Positions 22,074 through 33,835 of a stretch of 64,000 nt of DNA are shown piece after piece. The notes under the pieces are model-generated. The model was not told where the DNA came from. It saw only the letters and a program-made list of their open reading frames with translations, and made no database searches. The stretch's first letter is position 1. Every line of letters begins with the position of its first letter. The DNA comes from Neurospora tetrasperma FGSC 2508 (lineage: Eukaryota; Ascomycota; Sordariomycetes; Sordariales; Sordariaceae). Position numbers and translations under genes: made by a program. The DNA lies in contig NW_009799100.1 in NCBI RefSeq assembly GCF_000213175.1, positions 3,545,762-3,609,761 of the forward strand, given 5' to 3'.

Positions 22074-25000
22074 CTACAGCTGGCCTGACAAGAGGGCTTC
22101 GGTAGCTGTTTTCACCATCGAGTTAGCCATCATTCCTCACAAGAGTTGATCAATCAGGGCAAGACAAAAATACATACCACTGTTAATGTAAGCCCTCTTC
22201 AAGTCCAGTGGGACGCCAAACCTCCTCTCAAGTTCCTGCTTGATTCCCTTCTTGGTAACCGTCATCAAGTCCGCCGTCCTCAAAATCTCGCGAATCTCCG
22301 CCAACAGCGCGTCATCGCTCGGCATACCCGCCATGTTGGTCATCTCCAGCTCCTGCTGAGAGGGAGTACGGCCCATAAACTGAGACCCGCTGAACTGGGA
22401 GTGGCGATTACCGGCCATTAACATGTCGGAGTTGGCGAAAGACATACGACTACCGTTGTTAACGGGCAGATGTGTCTTGTCGCTGTAACCTCCGAGAGGG
22501 AAGCCGGTGGTCGAACCAGGGCGGCTAGCGTAGTTGTACCCGCCGCCATACTCGGACATGGCAACGTTGTAGGGGTTCTTGGTGGCGTATGAGAAGCCCG
22601 AGATTTCGGAGCGAATATCGTCGTTGTTGCCACCGTGAGAGGTCTGAGCTTCCCAGAGCTCAGCTTGGTACTCCTCCCACTTCTTCTTGGGGATGCTGGC
22701 GGGATCGAACTTGCCCTCGTCCGAGATGACGATCTTCTGACCCGCTTCGCCAGCAACAACACGAGTGTTACCCCAGTTGAAGTCGTCCATGTGCCAGAAG
22801 GAGTAGAGAGGAAGGGCGAAACTGAAGACGGGAACGGCGATAACGTAGAGAATCATCCAACCAATCATTTCCCACTTGCGACGCAGAGTGAAGATGATAG
22901 CTTGCAAACCGTAAATCGCACCAAGGAGAAGGAAGGCTGTCATGGGCACGACAGTCGCATTACGCGCCACCAAGACGATCAAGTAGACAATGTAGGCAAT
23001 GGTGACGGGCTGGACAACCGTAGACAGCAAGTCGACAAACACGATGAATCTCATGCTGAAGCAGCAGAAACCGCAAAGCTGGTTCAACGGGATGAGTTCA
23101 ATCAAGTTGTGCACGGTAGAGTTGATCCAACGACGGCGTTGGGACAGGAAAACTTCCCACGTATCAGGAGCAATTGTCCAGGCGTGGGCGGCGAAGATGT
23201 ACTTGGTCTTGTAGGCCGAGTGGAACTTGAGAAGCAGTGTTGTAAGGTAACGATCCTCACCAAGGTGAAGAAGGTTCTTCATGTGCAGAGTGTCAACACG
23301 AATGGTGGAATAAGCCTCAACGACCTCGCGACTGACGAACAGTGGCTTGCCAGAGTCGGCAGCGCGAATGCGGTACATGGAGAAACAGCCGGGAAGACAG
23401 GTGACGGAACCGAAGAGCGACTCGAAGGCCTTGGACAAATTGTGCGAGATGTAGTACTCGTACACTTGGATCATGGTAACGAAGGAAGCCTTGGCGTTGG
23501 TCAGAGCAGTCTCGCCGCAGACAGCGATAAGACGGGTATCCTCCAGGAAGGCAGCAACGAAGCGCGTCGCCGAGTCGGGCGCCACCACGGTGTCGGCATC
23601 GATTTGCAGCATGTACTCGTAGAAGGTCGGATTCACGCCGATGATGTTGCGGATCTGATGGTACATTTCCAACTCGAGCGGGCTCATCGGGAGGTTGTAG
23701 TGGACGCGGTTCAGGAAGCGCATCATGACCATCTGAGAGTCACGCTTGCCACGGTTACCGGGACGAGAGACCTCAGAAGGCTTGCCAACCTTGACAATTA
23801 CCATGAAGGGAACGATGTGGCCCTGCACCTCGTAAAGACCCGAGTAGACCTTGCCCATGTTGTGCTGCTTCTGGCCTTCACCGAGCGACTCGAAGCTGAG
23901 AGGCTCAGGATCAACCGTCTCCGAAACGCCCAGAATATCAAGTACAATGCGAGGAGTGGGCCTATCGTTACCCTGACCAATAATCATACCGTCACAGACA
24001 ATAATAAGAAGCTTGCGCTTATCATCGTACTGCATGCGGGCGGCGGAATCGATGGCACGGCGCAGTGAGTCTTCGTCCTCAGTGTAAGCCGGAACCATGC
24101 ACATGATGAACTTGTCGAGGTTCTCTGGCATGTTCTTTTGGCCGAATTGCAGGGCAGCGAAGAACTTGAAGATGATGACAGTTGCCAAAAGAATCGAGAT
24201 GGCCAAGACGAGATACGTGGAGAACTGACAGCGGGTCGAGTTACGAGTATCGACGTCGCCAACATAGAAGAGGTTATCCAGACAGAGCTTCATATCTGCC
24301 TTCATGTTCACGTCGAGATCCAAGGCCTCCCACAGCTTACTGACATCCTCGCCGGCCCTTTGGGTGAAAAGATCAACGACAAGTGGATCCATGAAGTTGA
24401 CGGCATTGGGATCCGTGGGCTCGGGTTTCCCAGGAGCAGCGCGTTGGTGACGTCCGCCCTTGATGTACTGACTCATGTCATAAACACGGCCTTCGAGGAT
24501 AGCAATCGATTGTGACTTGCCAGCGAGCTGCTTGACGTAGGGCGGCGAGTAACCAACGTTGCCAACCTTGTAGCCATTGCCCTTGAGGAAGATCATCTGC
24601 TCCGCAAACCAGTCAGGACGACTGTCATTGGTGAAGGCACGGAAATCATGGAAATGCGCGTTCTTATCCTGGCTGCTGATAACAGCGGCCGCGTTGGTGA
24701 TGTTGTCTGACTTGTAGTCGAGAGTGACCGTGTCCGCAATCGTGCCTTTCACACCGCGGCACAAAGCCGAAACCTGGAGGGGGAAGAGGCCCGAAATGTC
24801 AAGACCAGCGTACTGTGTGAATGACTTTGAATCCAGGCGAGGATAGTGGCGTGGCGCGAAGTCACCAATGTCGAAAACCTGACCGCGAATAGCCGCGTAG
24901 GCAGGGTTCTTGCCCTTGCCGTCGAAGCTGGACAGCTCCGCAGGACTGTAAACGTGCTGCTTGGGGCAGATCAACATGGGGAAAACAACAATGAAGAAGG

Positions 25001-27837
25001 CGGCAAGCAAGCAGAAGAACCAGATGATGAAGTTGATGGCCACTTTTTCTCTCCAAGCCATGCGGACGTCCTTGCGCGGCATCTTGCCCAGGATGCGAAT
25101 GGCGAAATCGGGAATGAACCAAGTCAAACAATAGGTCAAGAAGACCCAGCGCTTACGGCTAGGCTTGTCCTTGTACACCTCAACCTCGGCCATATCCTTT
25201 TCATTGGCCTTTTCCGCCATCTGCTCACGGGTCTCGAATGTCTTGAACATGTCGCCCGCGCCGATAGCAGTGCCGGCCTCTGATCGTGCATCCACATCGT
25301 TGCTTCCAAAGTAGCCGGCCTTCTTGTCGTTGTACATCTGCGGTGTAGAGCTCGTCGAGGGCATCAGGCGCTCCTTTGGATCACTGAACGGATCTGGTGT
25401 AGAACCATTATCTGATGGCAACCCGTAACGGCCCGAGGTCGAAGTGTTCTCTCCAAGCTGTGCCAGTTCCATCCAGCATCGCTCGCTCAAGAAGACACCA
25501 GTAGCGCCGATGGCGACCTCGTTACTTGGCCATCTCTTGTCCTCGACAACCATCTCGACCTTTTCGCGTTCGGTTCCAACCAAAATGGTGTCGGCATCTG
25601 CTAAGCCCAAGAACTCACCAAACGGCAGGAACAAACTGAAATCAGCGGCGCGCAGGCGCTGGCTAATCTCGGCAATCCCGAACGTCTGGACCTGCGCCCT
25701 GACGCACTTGCTATCAAACTGGTTCGCAATACGCCGGTCGTTGGGCTTGAGACAGAAGACGAAATAGCAATTTGTCCCTTGCGCAGTTAAGGCTGTCTTG
25801 ACGTTTTCTAGCGCAGAGAGGAACTGAGCCGCGGCGCCTTGTTCCGATCCCTTGCTAGACTTCCTGCTGGGCTCTCCCGACTCGCTGACCTCGTCGATCG
25901 CGATATCCGGGTCTGCCTTCTCTCCCCGTAGGCGACGACCTGGAGCGGGGCGTCCTCGCTTCGACAGAACACTGGGTGTGCGCATCGGCTTAGAGCTGAC
26001 TGAGGCTTGCATCACCGTGGTCTTCTCTTGCGGGTGGACAACCGTATGAAGAGCTTCTTGGCCGAAGAGGCGGATGACAAAGTTGCTCTTGCTGGAGTTG
26101 ATTAGGTTCATGAGGTCACCAGAAATAACCTCACCATTCTCCTCCACCAAGCCCTTGACAGGGTAGTCGACCTCACCAGCGAAGTGCTTGACCGTGAACG
26201 TCGCGGCGGTGTTCTCGGTAAAGAAGTTGCTGCCAGGCAACTTTGCAGTCGCCGAGCCAACCTCGATAGCGGGGTTCTTGCCCTCAAAGCGCTTGCGCAG
26301 ACTCTCGAGAAGTTGCATATCAGTGCGATGACGGCGCGTCTGGTCATCCAAGATGCTAAGGAGACCATTTCCAGGCTTCAGCAATCCCTTCACGGCATCC
26401 GAATTATCAAAGTAGCTCGTCGCGGGGACAGTAACCTCCTCCAGCTCGAGCAGCTCGGCCTTGCGGTCGAAGAAGGTCTGCAGAGTCAAGTTGTACATGG
26501 ACTCGGCAGCAGCGTTGTTGAGCAGCTGATCAAGGGTCGAGCCTGTGGAAGACTGCTGCTGGAACCCGGGGAAATCAATTATGGAAACAGTGTTGGAGAT
26601 GGCATCCTCAGCGGCGCACAGCTTCTGGTTGATGTTCTCGATAATGTAAGCGACGAGTAGCGAGTACAAGGTCCGCGCCAACTCATCGGCGTTCTCACGA
26701 GCACCCGCGGGATCCAACATAACCGTGACCCTTTCCTTGTGGATCATCTTGGTCTTGTAACCCAACGTTGTCTGGAGGTCCTGGACGCCAACACCGAGGA
26801 AAGCAGCGACAATGGCCAAAACATCCTTGTTCTTGACGGCGGTAACCATCTGGCCACCCTCATGGGAGAAGCCACCACTGTCATCGCCAGTAGCGGAAGT
26901 GCTCGATGTTGTCTCGAATTCGAGCTGGCCAATATGGAGGATGGCGGCCAAAATCTGGCAGATCTCGGCAATCTCGGTCCTGGGAAACTCGAGCTTCCTC
27001 AAGGCCGTCTTGAAAAGCTGAAATCCCTCGGCGTCGTTGATGCCAACCTTGAGTTGCGTGGGGTGACCCAGATACTTCCACCGCTTACCCCCTGTAGTAC
27101 CTTCCTCAAATCCCAAATGGGCCTTTTCCGCGGGACTTGTACCAGCCAGGAGGTAGTACAGCACGTGGAAGTTGCGTTCTCCTGTTGGCACAGCCGCTAT
27201 CCTGCTCCTTTCCAGACGATGATCCAACAACTTGGCACCGATGAGCTGTGGGCTGGTGGTGGATGCTGTGTCGTATTGCAACTCGAAAAAGAGACCGGCC
27301 TTGGAGGCCGTCGGCGTTGTGGCTGTCTTGGTGGTAGTGAGCGTGTCAAAGACATATGCGGCCAGGGACACCTTGTTGGAAAGGGGAGTTGAAGACTTGT
27401 TAAGGAGTGCCGTCAGGACGTGCGCACGAATGGTCGTCTTTCCTGAACCCGATTCACCCCTATTGTCTCAGCCGTTAGTAACGAGGTCACGCCGCAAGGT
27501 ATGACAAAAGCAACAAGGCAACAACATACAAGAAGAGCACGGCCTGGTTCTCTGACCGATGACCGAGACGGATGTAGGCCCTCTCGGCCATGTCCTCGGC
27601 ACCGCCCATAGCGGAAGACTCTCGCGTGCCATCTCCTTTCGTGGAGCTAGTGTATGTGTTGATGGAAACGAGTGCGTGGGATGAAAGTCGGGAAATCGGT
27701 AGCGAGACGTGGAATCGACTGGCCAGGTGAGCCGTCAAGTGTGTATCCGACTGAAGATGGGTTGGCAGCGAAGGTAACGAAGGTTGGGTATGGGCCCCTC
27801 CACCCGTCCCCCCTACGGGAGGAAGGTTGAGCGCCAT
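22074..27837 (-). CDS. chs-5: Class V chitin synthase with myosin-like motor domain
   Basis: Three exons: 27837-27530, 27459-22178 and 22105-22074, coding 1,873 residues. The last 71-nt intron (GTATGT, GGCTAACTC branch, AACAG) adds a short exon coding [10 protein letters not shown]; without it the frame would run into intron sequence. The enzyme polymerises UDP-GlcNAc to chitin at the plasma membrane. Order: myosin-like motor (to about 780) with P-loop GESGSGKT at 104-111; membrane segments near 850-910; cytochrome b5-like fold near 955; a further membrane segment; GT2 chitin synthase domain with the signature QRRRW at about 1543-1547; a C-terminal membrane cluster; a DEK_C domain in the last 55 residues. 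The motor has an intact P-loop, but the usual switch I motif is replaced by TPTASKAG near 152-158. Divergent from chs-7. Confidence 0.95.
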
Positions 27838-28444
27838 GATGAACGCGCTGCTGGGGGACTAGTATGTATAATACTCGATATGTCTATAGGACCTCCAGGT
27901 CGTCTGGTGAGAAGTGTACAGCGTCCAAGTCGTCGGCGTCTGGGAAGTGTTGGAGTTTGCTGTCAAGTCGTCGAGGGAAGGTTGACAATGGTGTGATTGG
28001 GAAGCTGTCGTCCGATGCTAATCAGATGAACAACCTGCCTCAGCGAAATATCGATGCGACGCGCTAGGTGTGTATACAGGACGAAACAGTGACGCCAGTG
28101 AGGCAAAACGAGAGACCAGATGCGACAATGGTAAACGAGCGTTAGAGAGGAGAGAAAAGATAGAACAACAAGGCTACTGAGCAGACGTTCCTTGGAAACG
28201 CTCGAGGCCTGTTCCGAACCTTTCTGTGATCCCCAGCAAAAGAGGGAAGCGTGTAGTGTACAGCGATGGATGCCGTGGCTAGGAACAAAACGGTGGGTAG
28301 GTAGTAGGTAGGTTCACACCGGCAGCGTCGCCCTGCTGTCTGATGGAGGCTATGGAGCTGGTTGACTGGGGAAAGGGGATTCCAATGTTTTCTCTCAGGC
28401 CGGCGCTACGGCGGTCTGCAAGGGCAAGGAGTGCAATTCGGATC
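27838..28444 (-). promoter_or_regulatory. Probable ATG-free 5' leader of chs-5
   Basis: No ATG occurs on the chs-5 strand for 607 nt upstream of its start codon; the first is at 28447-28445. The opposite strand has about a dozen ATGs over the same span, so the absence is strand specific. The sense strand is rich in C and T. A long transcribed leader is inferred. Confidence 0.5.
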
Positions 28445-31400
28445 CATACGAAGTACCTGCCCCCGTCCAGCATGTGATTGGTCAGCATGAGGTACGGGCT
28501 TCTCCACGCCCAGAAGCCAGTGCGTGATTCAAGATATCCATACATCTACAAAATTCTGAACAAGGGAACAAGGCGAAGAAATGCAAAGGCTTCAACTTGT
28601 TCCACTTCAGCCTCCATGGGCTGCCTGCCCTTTTGATGCGGGAGCACATCTTTTCGATCGGATACACCATCAGATTTGGGTCAGGTCTGTGTTGTCCTGA
28701 CTCTTGGGACGAACTGGTGATCCTCTTTGGGAGCCCTGTCGAACGGTTCCAGAATCACGCCGGTGTATATACGTACCACAGCTGGATTTTCTCTTCCTCA
28801 GGGGCACTTTGACCCGGCTTAATTCTCTTTTGCCCGTTCTTCGCCCATTGCGGTCAGCAACCAGGAGCCCCCCCGGAGCGGATGGACGCCCTATGACAGC
28901 ATTGCTCGATTGGATTTCGGAAGTCGAGGGCCCATGCCCGCGGTAATAAGCATACGATAGTGTGTGCGCCTGTCTGGGGGATAGAAACACTAAAAATTGA
29001 TTGACATGCTTTGTCCTTTCAGCCGCCTATGCTGTTATTCGGCTGCTATGCTAATATCGCATTTAGGTGCATTGTGCATTGTCTCACTCCCACTGGTCAT
29101 TCTCCACTGTTGATGCCAAGGACATTATCTGTTGGTTCGTTGGTTTCTGCAAGCCCCATTCTACGCTACCTTAACGAACGTGGTCGGTGTCAGGGACCGC
29201 CGAACCAGGCCCCTTGGAACATTTTTCACGTCTTCTTTTCTTCTCCAGGTTCGTTGCCAAATGGCTCACTGACTAGAGGTATTTTACCTGAGGGTGTCGC
29301 GGATGAATATTGCTTGTCTTGTGAGGTGTCCCGGCAAGATCTGTGGGGTGGCGTGCCCTTGGGAATACGAGAGTTGGGGAACAATGGGGTGGATTGGGTG
29401 GCCCCGGCCTGGTGCTGGCTTTGCGCTGCAAGTCTCCTCGTATGAATTGGAAATAGTAGCGTACAGCTGGCGGTACCACCTCGTAGGGTTTGTGCGTTGC
29501 ACCGTCTGCCGGTGTGCCGCGGTCCGGCGTAGTCGGTAAGTATGACGCCTTTTGGAGTCTCGCTTTTTTGTTAGTGTCGAGCCTCGGAAATTGGGTGGAC
29601 GATGCGGTGACCAGTTTTCAGCTTCCAACGCGAAAGGTAAAGACGGGATGAAACTGATTTCGTTGGCTCGACATCTTTGCGAAGAACTGATAGAAACTGT
29701 GTACAAGGTATCGCATGAGCATGGGATCCGTCTGTTTGCTTGAGGAAGAACAGCCCAGAACAGAAGCGCGAAGAATTTGGAGTTCCCGTCAATGCTGGCA
29801 GCTCCAGGTGAGGTGCCTGGATCCCCGCCAAAGACCCCGCCATTACTGCAGGTGCGTTCGGGCGCTTTGCCAGGAGGGTGTCCGCCATTAGGAACAGGAA
29901 GGAGCGCGGTTGTTCATCGCGCCTCTGCAGACCTCCACCAAAATGTGCCAAAATATAGGTTGAGTTAGTTTGCCCTAGTGTGCAGCGGTAAGACCGGGAG
30001 TTCATCCGCTTTCCTTTGATCATGCCCCTGAATACATTCCCGCTCTAGGTACGTTTAAATCGGCGTGATGCACATGACCTGATGTCGGTTCCGATATTTT
30101 CGTGGGGCGCATATGATGTACATTACATCCCATCAGGATTGCATATATGGAACCCCCATCAACCTAACCACCAAATGACCAGGGCCGTACATTCAGTTTG
30201 TATTAGTATATGTAGAACATATAAATCCTTGGTGATGGCTTCGTGTTTCCACTTCCAAAAGACCAAAGGCAACGTCAACACGAAGGGCCGTTCGATGCCG
30301 GCCGTCCAACATCGTTTTTGCCCATGTTTCTTCCCCAACAGAGCTTGACAATGCAACGCGGCGCAGGCAAAAAGGGGTCGGCAAAAAGAGGAAAACAGAC
30401 AACTAAAAAAAGAAAACTACCCGGTTGGAGGTGGCACATGGAGTGTGGAGCAGGGGCAGCCCCCTTTGAGAGTCTCTTTTTTTTCGCCGCATCTGCCTTG
30501 GCTGCCAAGGACGATATCTCTCCATCATTAGGTCACTACTTACTGAGACAATTCATTGTATCGAGGCCTCCTGTCTGTTCGATGCCAGTCATGAAAGCGA
30601 GACGGCACGCAATTATACACCACGTACCAAGGCAGCGGAACATGTCTCATTATCATGCCCGGTTTTTGGGTTAATTGCCGACTGGATTCCAAGAATGTGC
30701 AAGTGTCCCATCGTCACCTTTGACGTGTATTCCATTGTGCTTGTCGTCAATTTAATTGTCGATGGTTCTTGATGGCTGTCCACTTCCTAGAGGTTGCGAG
30801 GCGGGAGGGTTTTGTTGCACACATTCGCGGACCGCTGCGTCGGGCGCTGAGGTGGTTGAACAAGTCGAACGCACGGGACGGGAATGTTTGTAACATGTCG
30901 CTGATGTTCGGACAAGACACGAGATACCCCTCCAGCCCTTTTTCGTGTTCAGACTCTCGAGACCCAATGGAACTATGTATCCGTACGTCCAGTGCCTAGT
31001 CTAGTTTATGTAACATGCAACAATTATAACGCCCGGGCGGGCTCGTGCTCGTGCTCGTGGTAGGGCGGCTGTGAATAAGCTTTTCTTGAATTCTCTAGCC
31101 AGTCATGAGCTTGGACCCTACTTTTAGACGTCAATTCGCAGCGAAACATGCCATTCCCAATGCGAGGTTCTCAGCTCGGCCTCTGCGTGAGGATGTGCAC
31201 CATCATCTATCCACACACAATGACCGCAGACGGTGGGGCCCAAGTCTTGCAGTTATGTAGTTGGTGTTGTGAGCGCTCGTATCCGATTGTCATCCAGCAT
31301 CCCGTGGCCGTCCGGCACTCCGCCGAACGGAGGACCCGTACCAACGCAGTGCGCCGCTGTAAGCGAACGAGAATCCAAAGGCGAGAATCTCATTTGACCA

Positions 31401-32215
31401 TCGTCCTTCCAAGCAGGCTTTGGGGTCGATCAAGTCTGGCCATCTCACACTCGACCAGCATTCCCTTCTTCAGCACAAAATCAGGTGGATGCGGTACAGG
31501 GCCTCAGGGCTCAACGGGGGAGATCCAATCATTGAGGCGAAAAATGGTTGCGGATCCTGGCATGAAAATCACTGGAAAAGGGAACGACGGAGTTCCATAA
31601 ACAGGCCTGATACACCCGATACAACCAAACTGAAGCAGTGCAACAGCGCCTCACAAAGGAGCAAGGCTCTGAAAACGTAGCAGGATGTTTTGAAATGCAC
31701 ACATGGACTGATGACACCAAGAACGAGAAGCTCATTGTGGCACCGCAGGATGGCGGTCGGCAAAAGCGGAAATAGGGACAACTGAAGTTTAACAAACAAA
31801 GATCGCATAATTGCATTTTTCCATCAGCAAGCCCCCTTCCCTCTTGGCCGACGGGGAATAATCTCGCTGGTAATTACGTTCCAGATCGACGTACCCAAAC
31901 CGGGCCGGGGTGATTGTCGCGGGCGCTCCGTACATCATGGGCATCCTTCCTCCACTTGTGAGTGAATTGGGATTGGTGTTATCTCCCAGCAAGTGTTGTA
32001 AACCACCGTACGGACATAATTCTCCACCCCCCCACGGAGTTCTGTTGTTGCTCTCTTCGCGATCCCCTGCGAATGTGGTGATTTTTTTTCCAGGCTTCTC
32101 CAGTGGGTGATGGGGTCACCTACGAGCAGCCCCAGCAGCAACAGGTAGCGAATGGAAATCCATTCATTCCATGCATTTCCACTCTGGATCGCCCAGTCTG
32201 GTGGTTGACCCCCCC
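28445..32215. promoter_or_regulatory. chs-5/chs-7 shared intergenic control region, no gene seen
   Basis: About 3.8 kb between the two divergent chitin synthase leaders, reaching the assembly gap. Only short frames with no domains, in overlapping opposite-strand pairs. Base composition looks ordinary, with no AT-rich block typical of RIP-mutated repeats. Both promoters must lie here or in the gap. A noncoding RNA cannot be excluded. Confidence 0.45.
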
Positions 32216-33029
32216 NNNNNNNNNNNNNNNNNNNNNNNNNNNNNNNNNNNNNNNNNNNNNNNNNNNNNNNNNNNNNNNNNNNNNNNNNNNNNNNNNNNNN
32301 NNNNNNNNNNNNNNNNNNNNNNNNNNNNNNNNNNNNNNNNNNNNNNNNNNNNNNNNNNNNNNNNNNNNNNNNNNNNNNNNNNNNNNNNNNNNNNNNNNNN
32401 NNNNNNNNNNNNNNNNNNNNNNNNNNNNNNNNNNNNNNNNNNNNNNNNNNNNNNNNNNNNNNNNNNNNNNNNNNNNNNNNNNNNNNNNNNNNNNNNNNNN
32501 NNNNNNNNNNNNNNNNNNNNNNNNNNNNNNNNNNNNNNNNNNNNNNNNNNNNNNNNNNNNNNNNNNNNNNNNNNNNNNNNNNNNNNNNNNNNNNNNNNNN
32601 NNNNNNNNNNNNNNNNNNNNNNNNNNNNNNNNNNNNNNNNNNNNNNNNNNNNNNNNNNNNNNNNNNNNNNNNNNNNNNNNNNNNNNNNNNNNNNNNNNNN
32701 NNNNNNNNNNNNNNNNNNNNNNNNNNNNNNNNNNNNNNNNNNNNNNNNNNNNNNNNNNNNNNNNNNNNNNNNNNNNNNNNNNNNNNNNNNNNNNNNNNNN
32801 NNNNNNNNNNNNNNNNNNNNNNNNNNNNNNNNNNNNNNNNNNNNNNNNNNNNNNNNNNNNNNNNNNNNNNNNNNNNNNNNNNNNNNNNNNNNNNNNNNNN
32901 NNNNNNNNNNNNNNNNNNNNNNNNNNNNNNNNNNNNNNNNNNNNNNNNNNNNNNNNNNNNNNNNNNNNNNNNNNNNNNNNNNNNNNNNNNNNNNNNNNNN
33001 NNNNNNNNNNNNNNNNNNNNNNNNNNNNN
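32216..33029. other. Assembly gap (814 N)
   Basis: A run of N from 32216 to 33029, entered from a CCCCCC run on the left and followed by 16 consecutive C on the right (33030-33045). True length and content are unknown. A G/C homopolymer probably stopped sequencing or assembly. Confidence 0.99.
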
Positions 33030-33835
33030 CCCCCCCCCCCCCCCCTTCAGACCTTTCAGACCGTTCCAATTGATAGGTGTGGTTCGAGCCGAGCAAGCTG
33101 AGCCTCCCTGCCACTACTACCATAGCCTGTGAGAATTGTCGCTGTTTCCTTCCACCCGCCGACCCCATCATCTTCCACCAAAACTAGTGTACACCCCCCT
33201 TCGGTCACTCGCTTTCCCCCCTGTACCTTACCTTACCTACCGCCGCCTGCTGCTGCTGCTGGTGCTGCTAGCTGACGGGCAGCTAATCTGCAACATTCCG
33301 GATTTGTCGAAATCCGTTTCCTTTGCATCCGTCCCGTCGCAGGAACTCGACTTCACCTGCTGTCTGTCACTGTCACCGCACCGCTTTGCATTGCTTGTCG
33401 TTGACGTTGGCCGCCTTCACTCGCTTTGGTGGTTCTCTTCGTCCGATCTTTTGCGCGATCGGTGTCGTCTCTCGTTTCGGTCCCATCTTCATCTAATAAT
33501 ACCATACACTACTACCACTACCACTACCACTACCACTACCACTACCACTACCAAGCAGACGGTACCAAAAGACGCGGTTGAAGCATTTGGCAGAGGATAT
33601 CGACTATCGAAACATCCACTACTTACTGACCAGAGCTGAAACAACCACACGCGAAGCCTCAATCGCACAATTACTCGGCCATCATCGATACTGTACACAC
33701 ACTTCGACCACCACCACTCGTTCGCATCGCTGTCCTTGTCGGTGAGGAAAGGCGTGGGCCAAGTCTACGCTCTTGTTCCCCCCAAGGGGCTCCCGGAATC
33801 CATCTGACACTTTGCCGTCATCCCAACAACACACC
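33030..33835 (+). promoter_or_regulatory. Probable ATG-free 5' leader of chs-7
   Basis: Across 806 nt from the gap edge to the base before the chs-7 start codon there is no ATG on the + strand, although CAT (ATG on the other strand) occurs about 15 times. The sense strand is pyrimidine rich. It contains the ACTACC repeat. The leader could extend into the gap. A 5' UTR intron is possible but not resolved. Confidence 0.5.
33511..33552 (+). repeat. (ACTACC)7 microsatellite
   Basis: Seven perfect hexamer copies within the probable chs-7 leader, 284 nt before the start codon. Confidence 0.95.

Noticed and set aside
22635-24068. 477-codon + strand frame inside chs-5
   Set aside because: It is antisense to the conserved chitin synthase domain, has no domain of its own and arises from codon bias of the real gene.
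28445-32215. Many 60-150 codon frames between chs-5 and the gap
   Set aside because: They overlap on opposite strands, lack domains and splice context, and are expected by chance in 3.8 kb of ordinary composition.
33070-33105. A GGTTCGAGCC sequence resembling a tRNA B box
   Set aside because: No matching A box, acceptor stem or anticodon loop could be placed around it.
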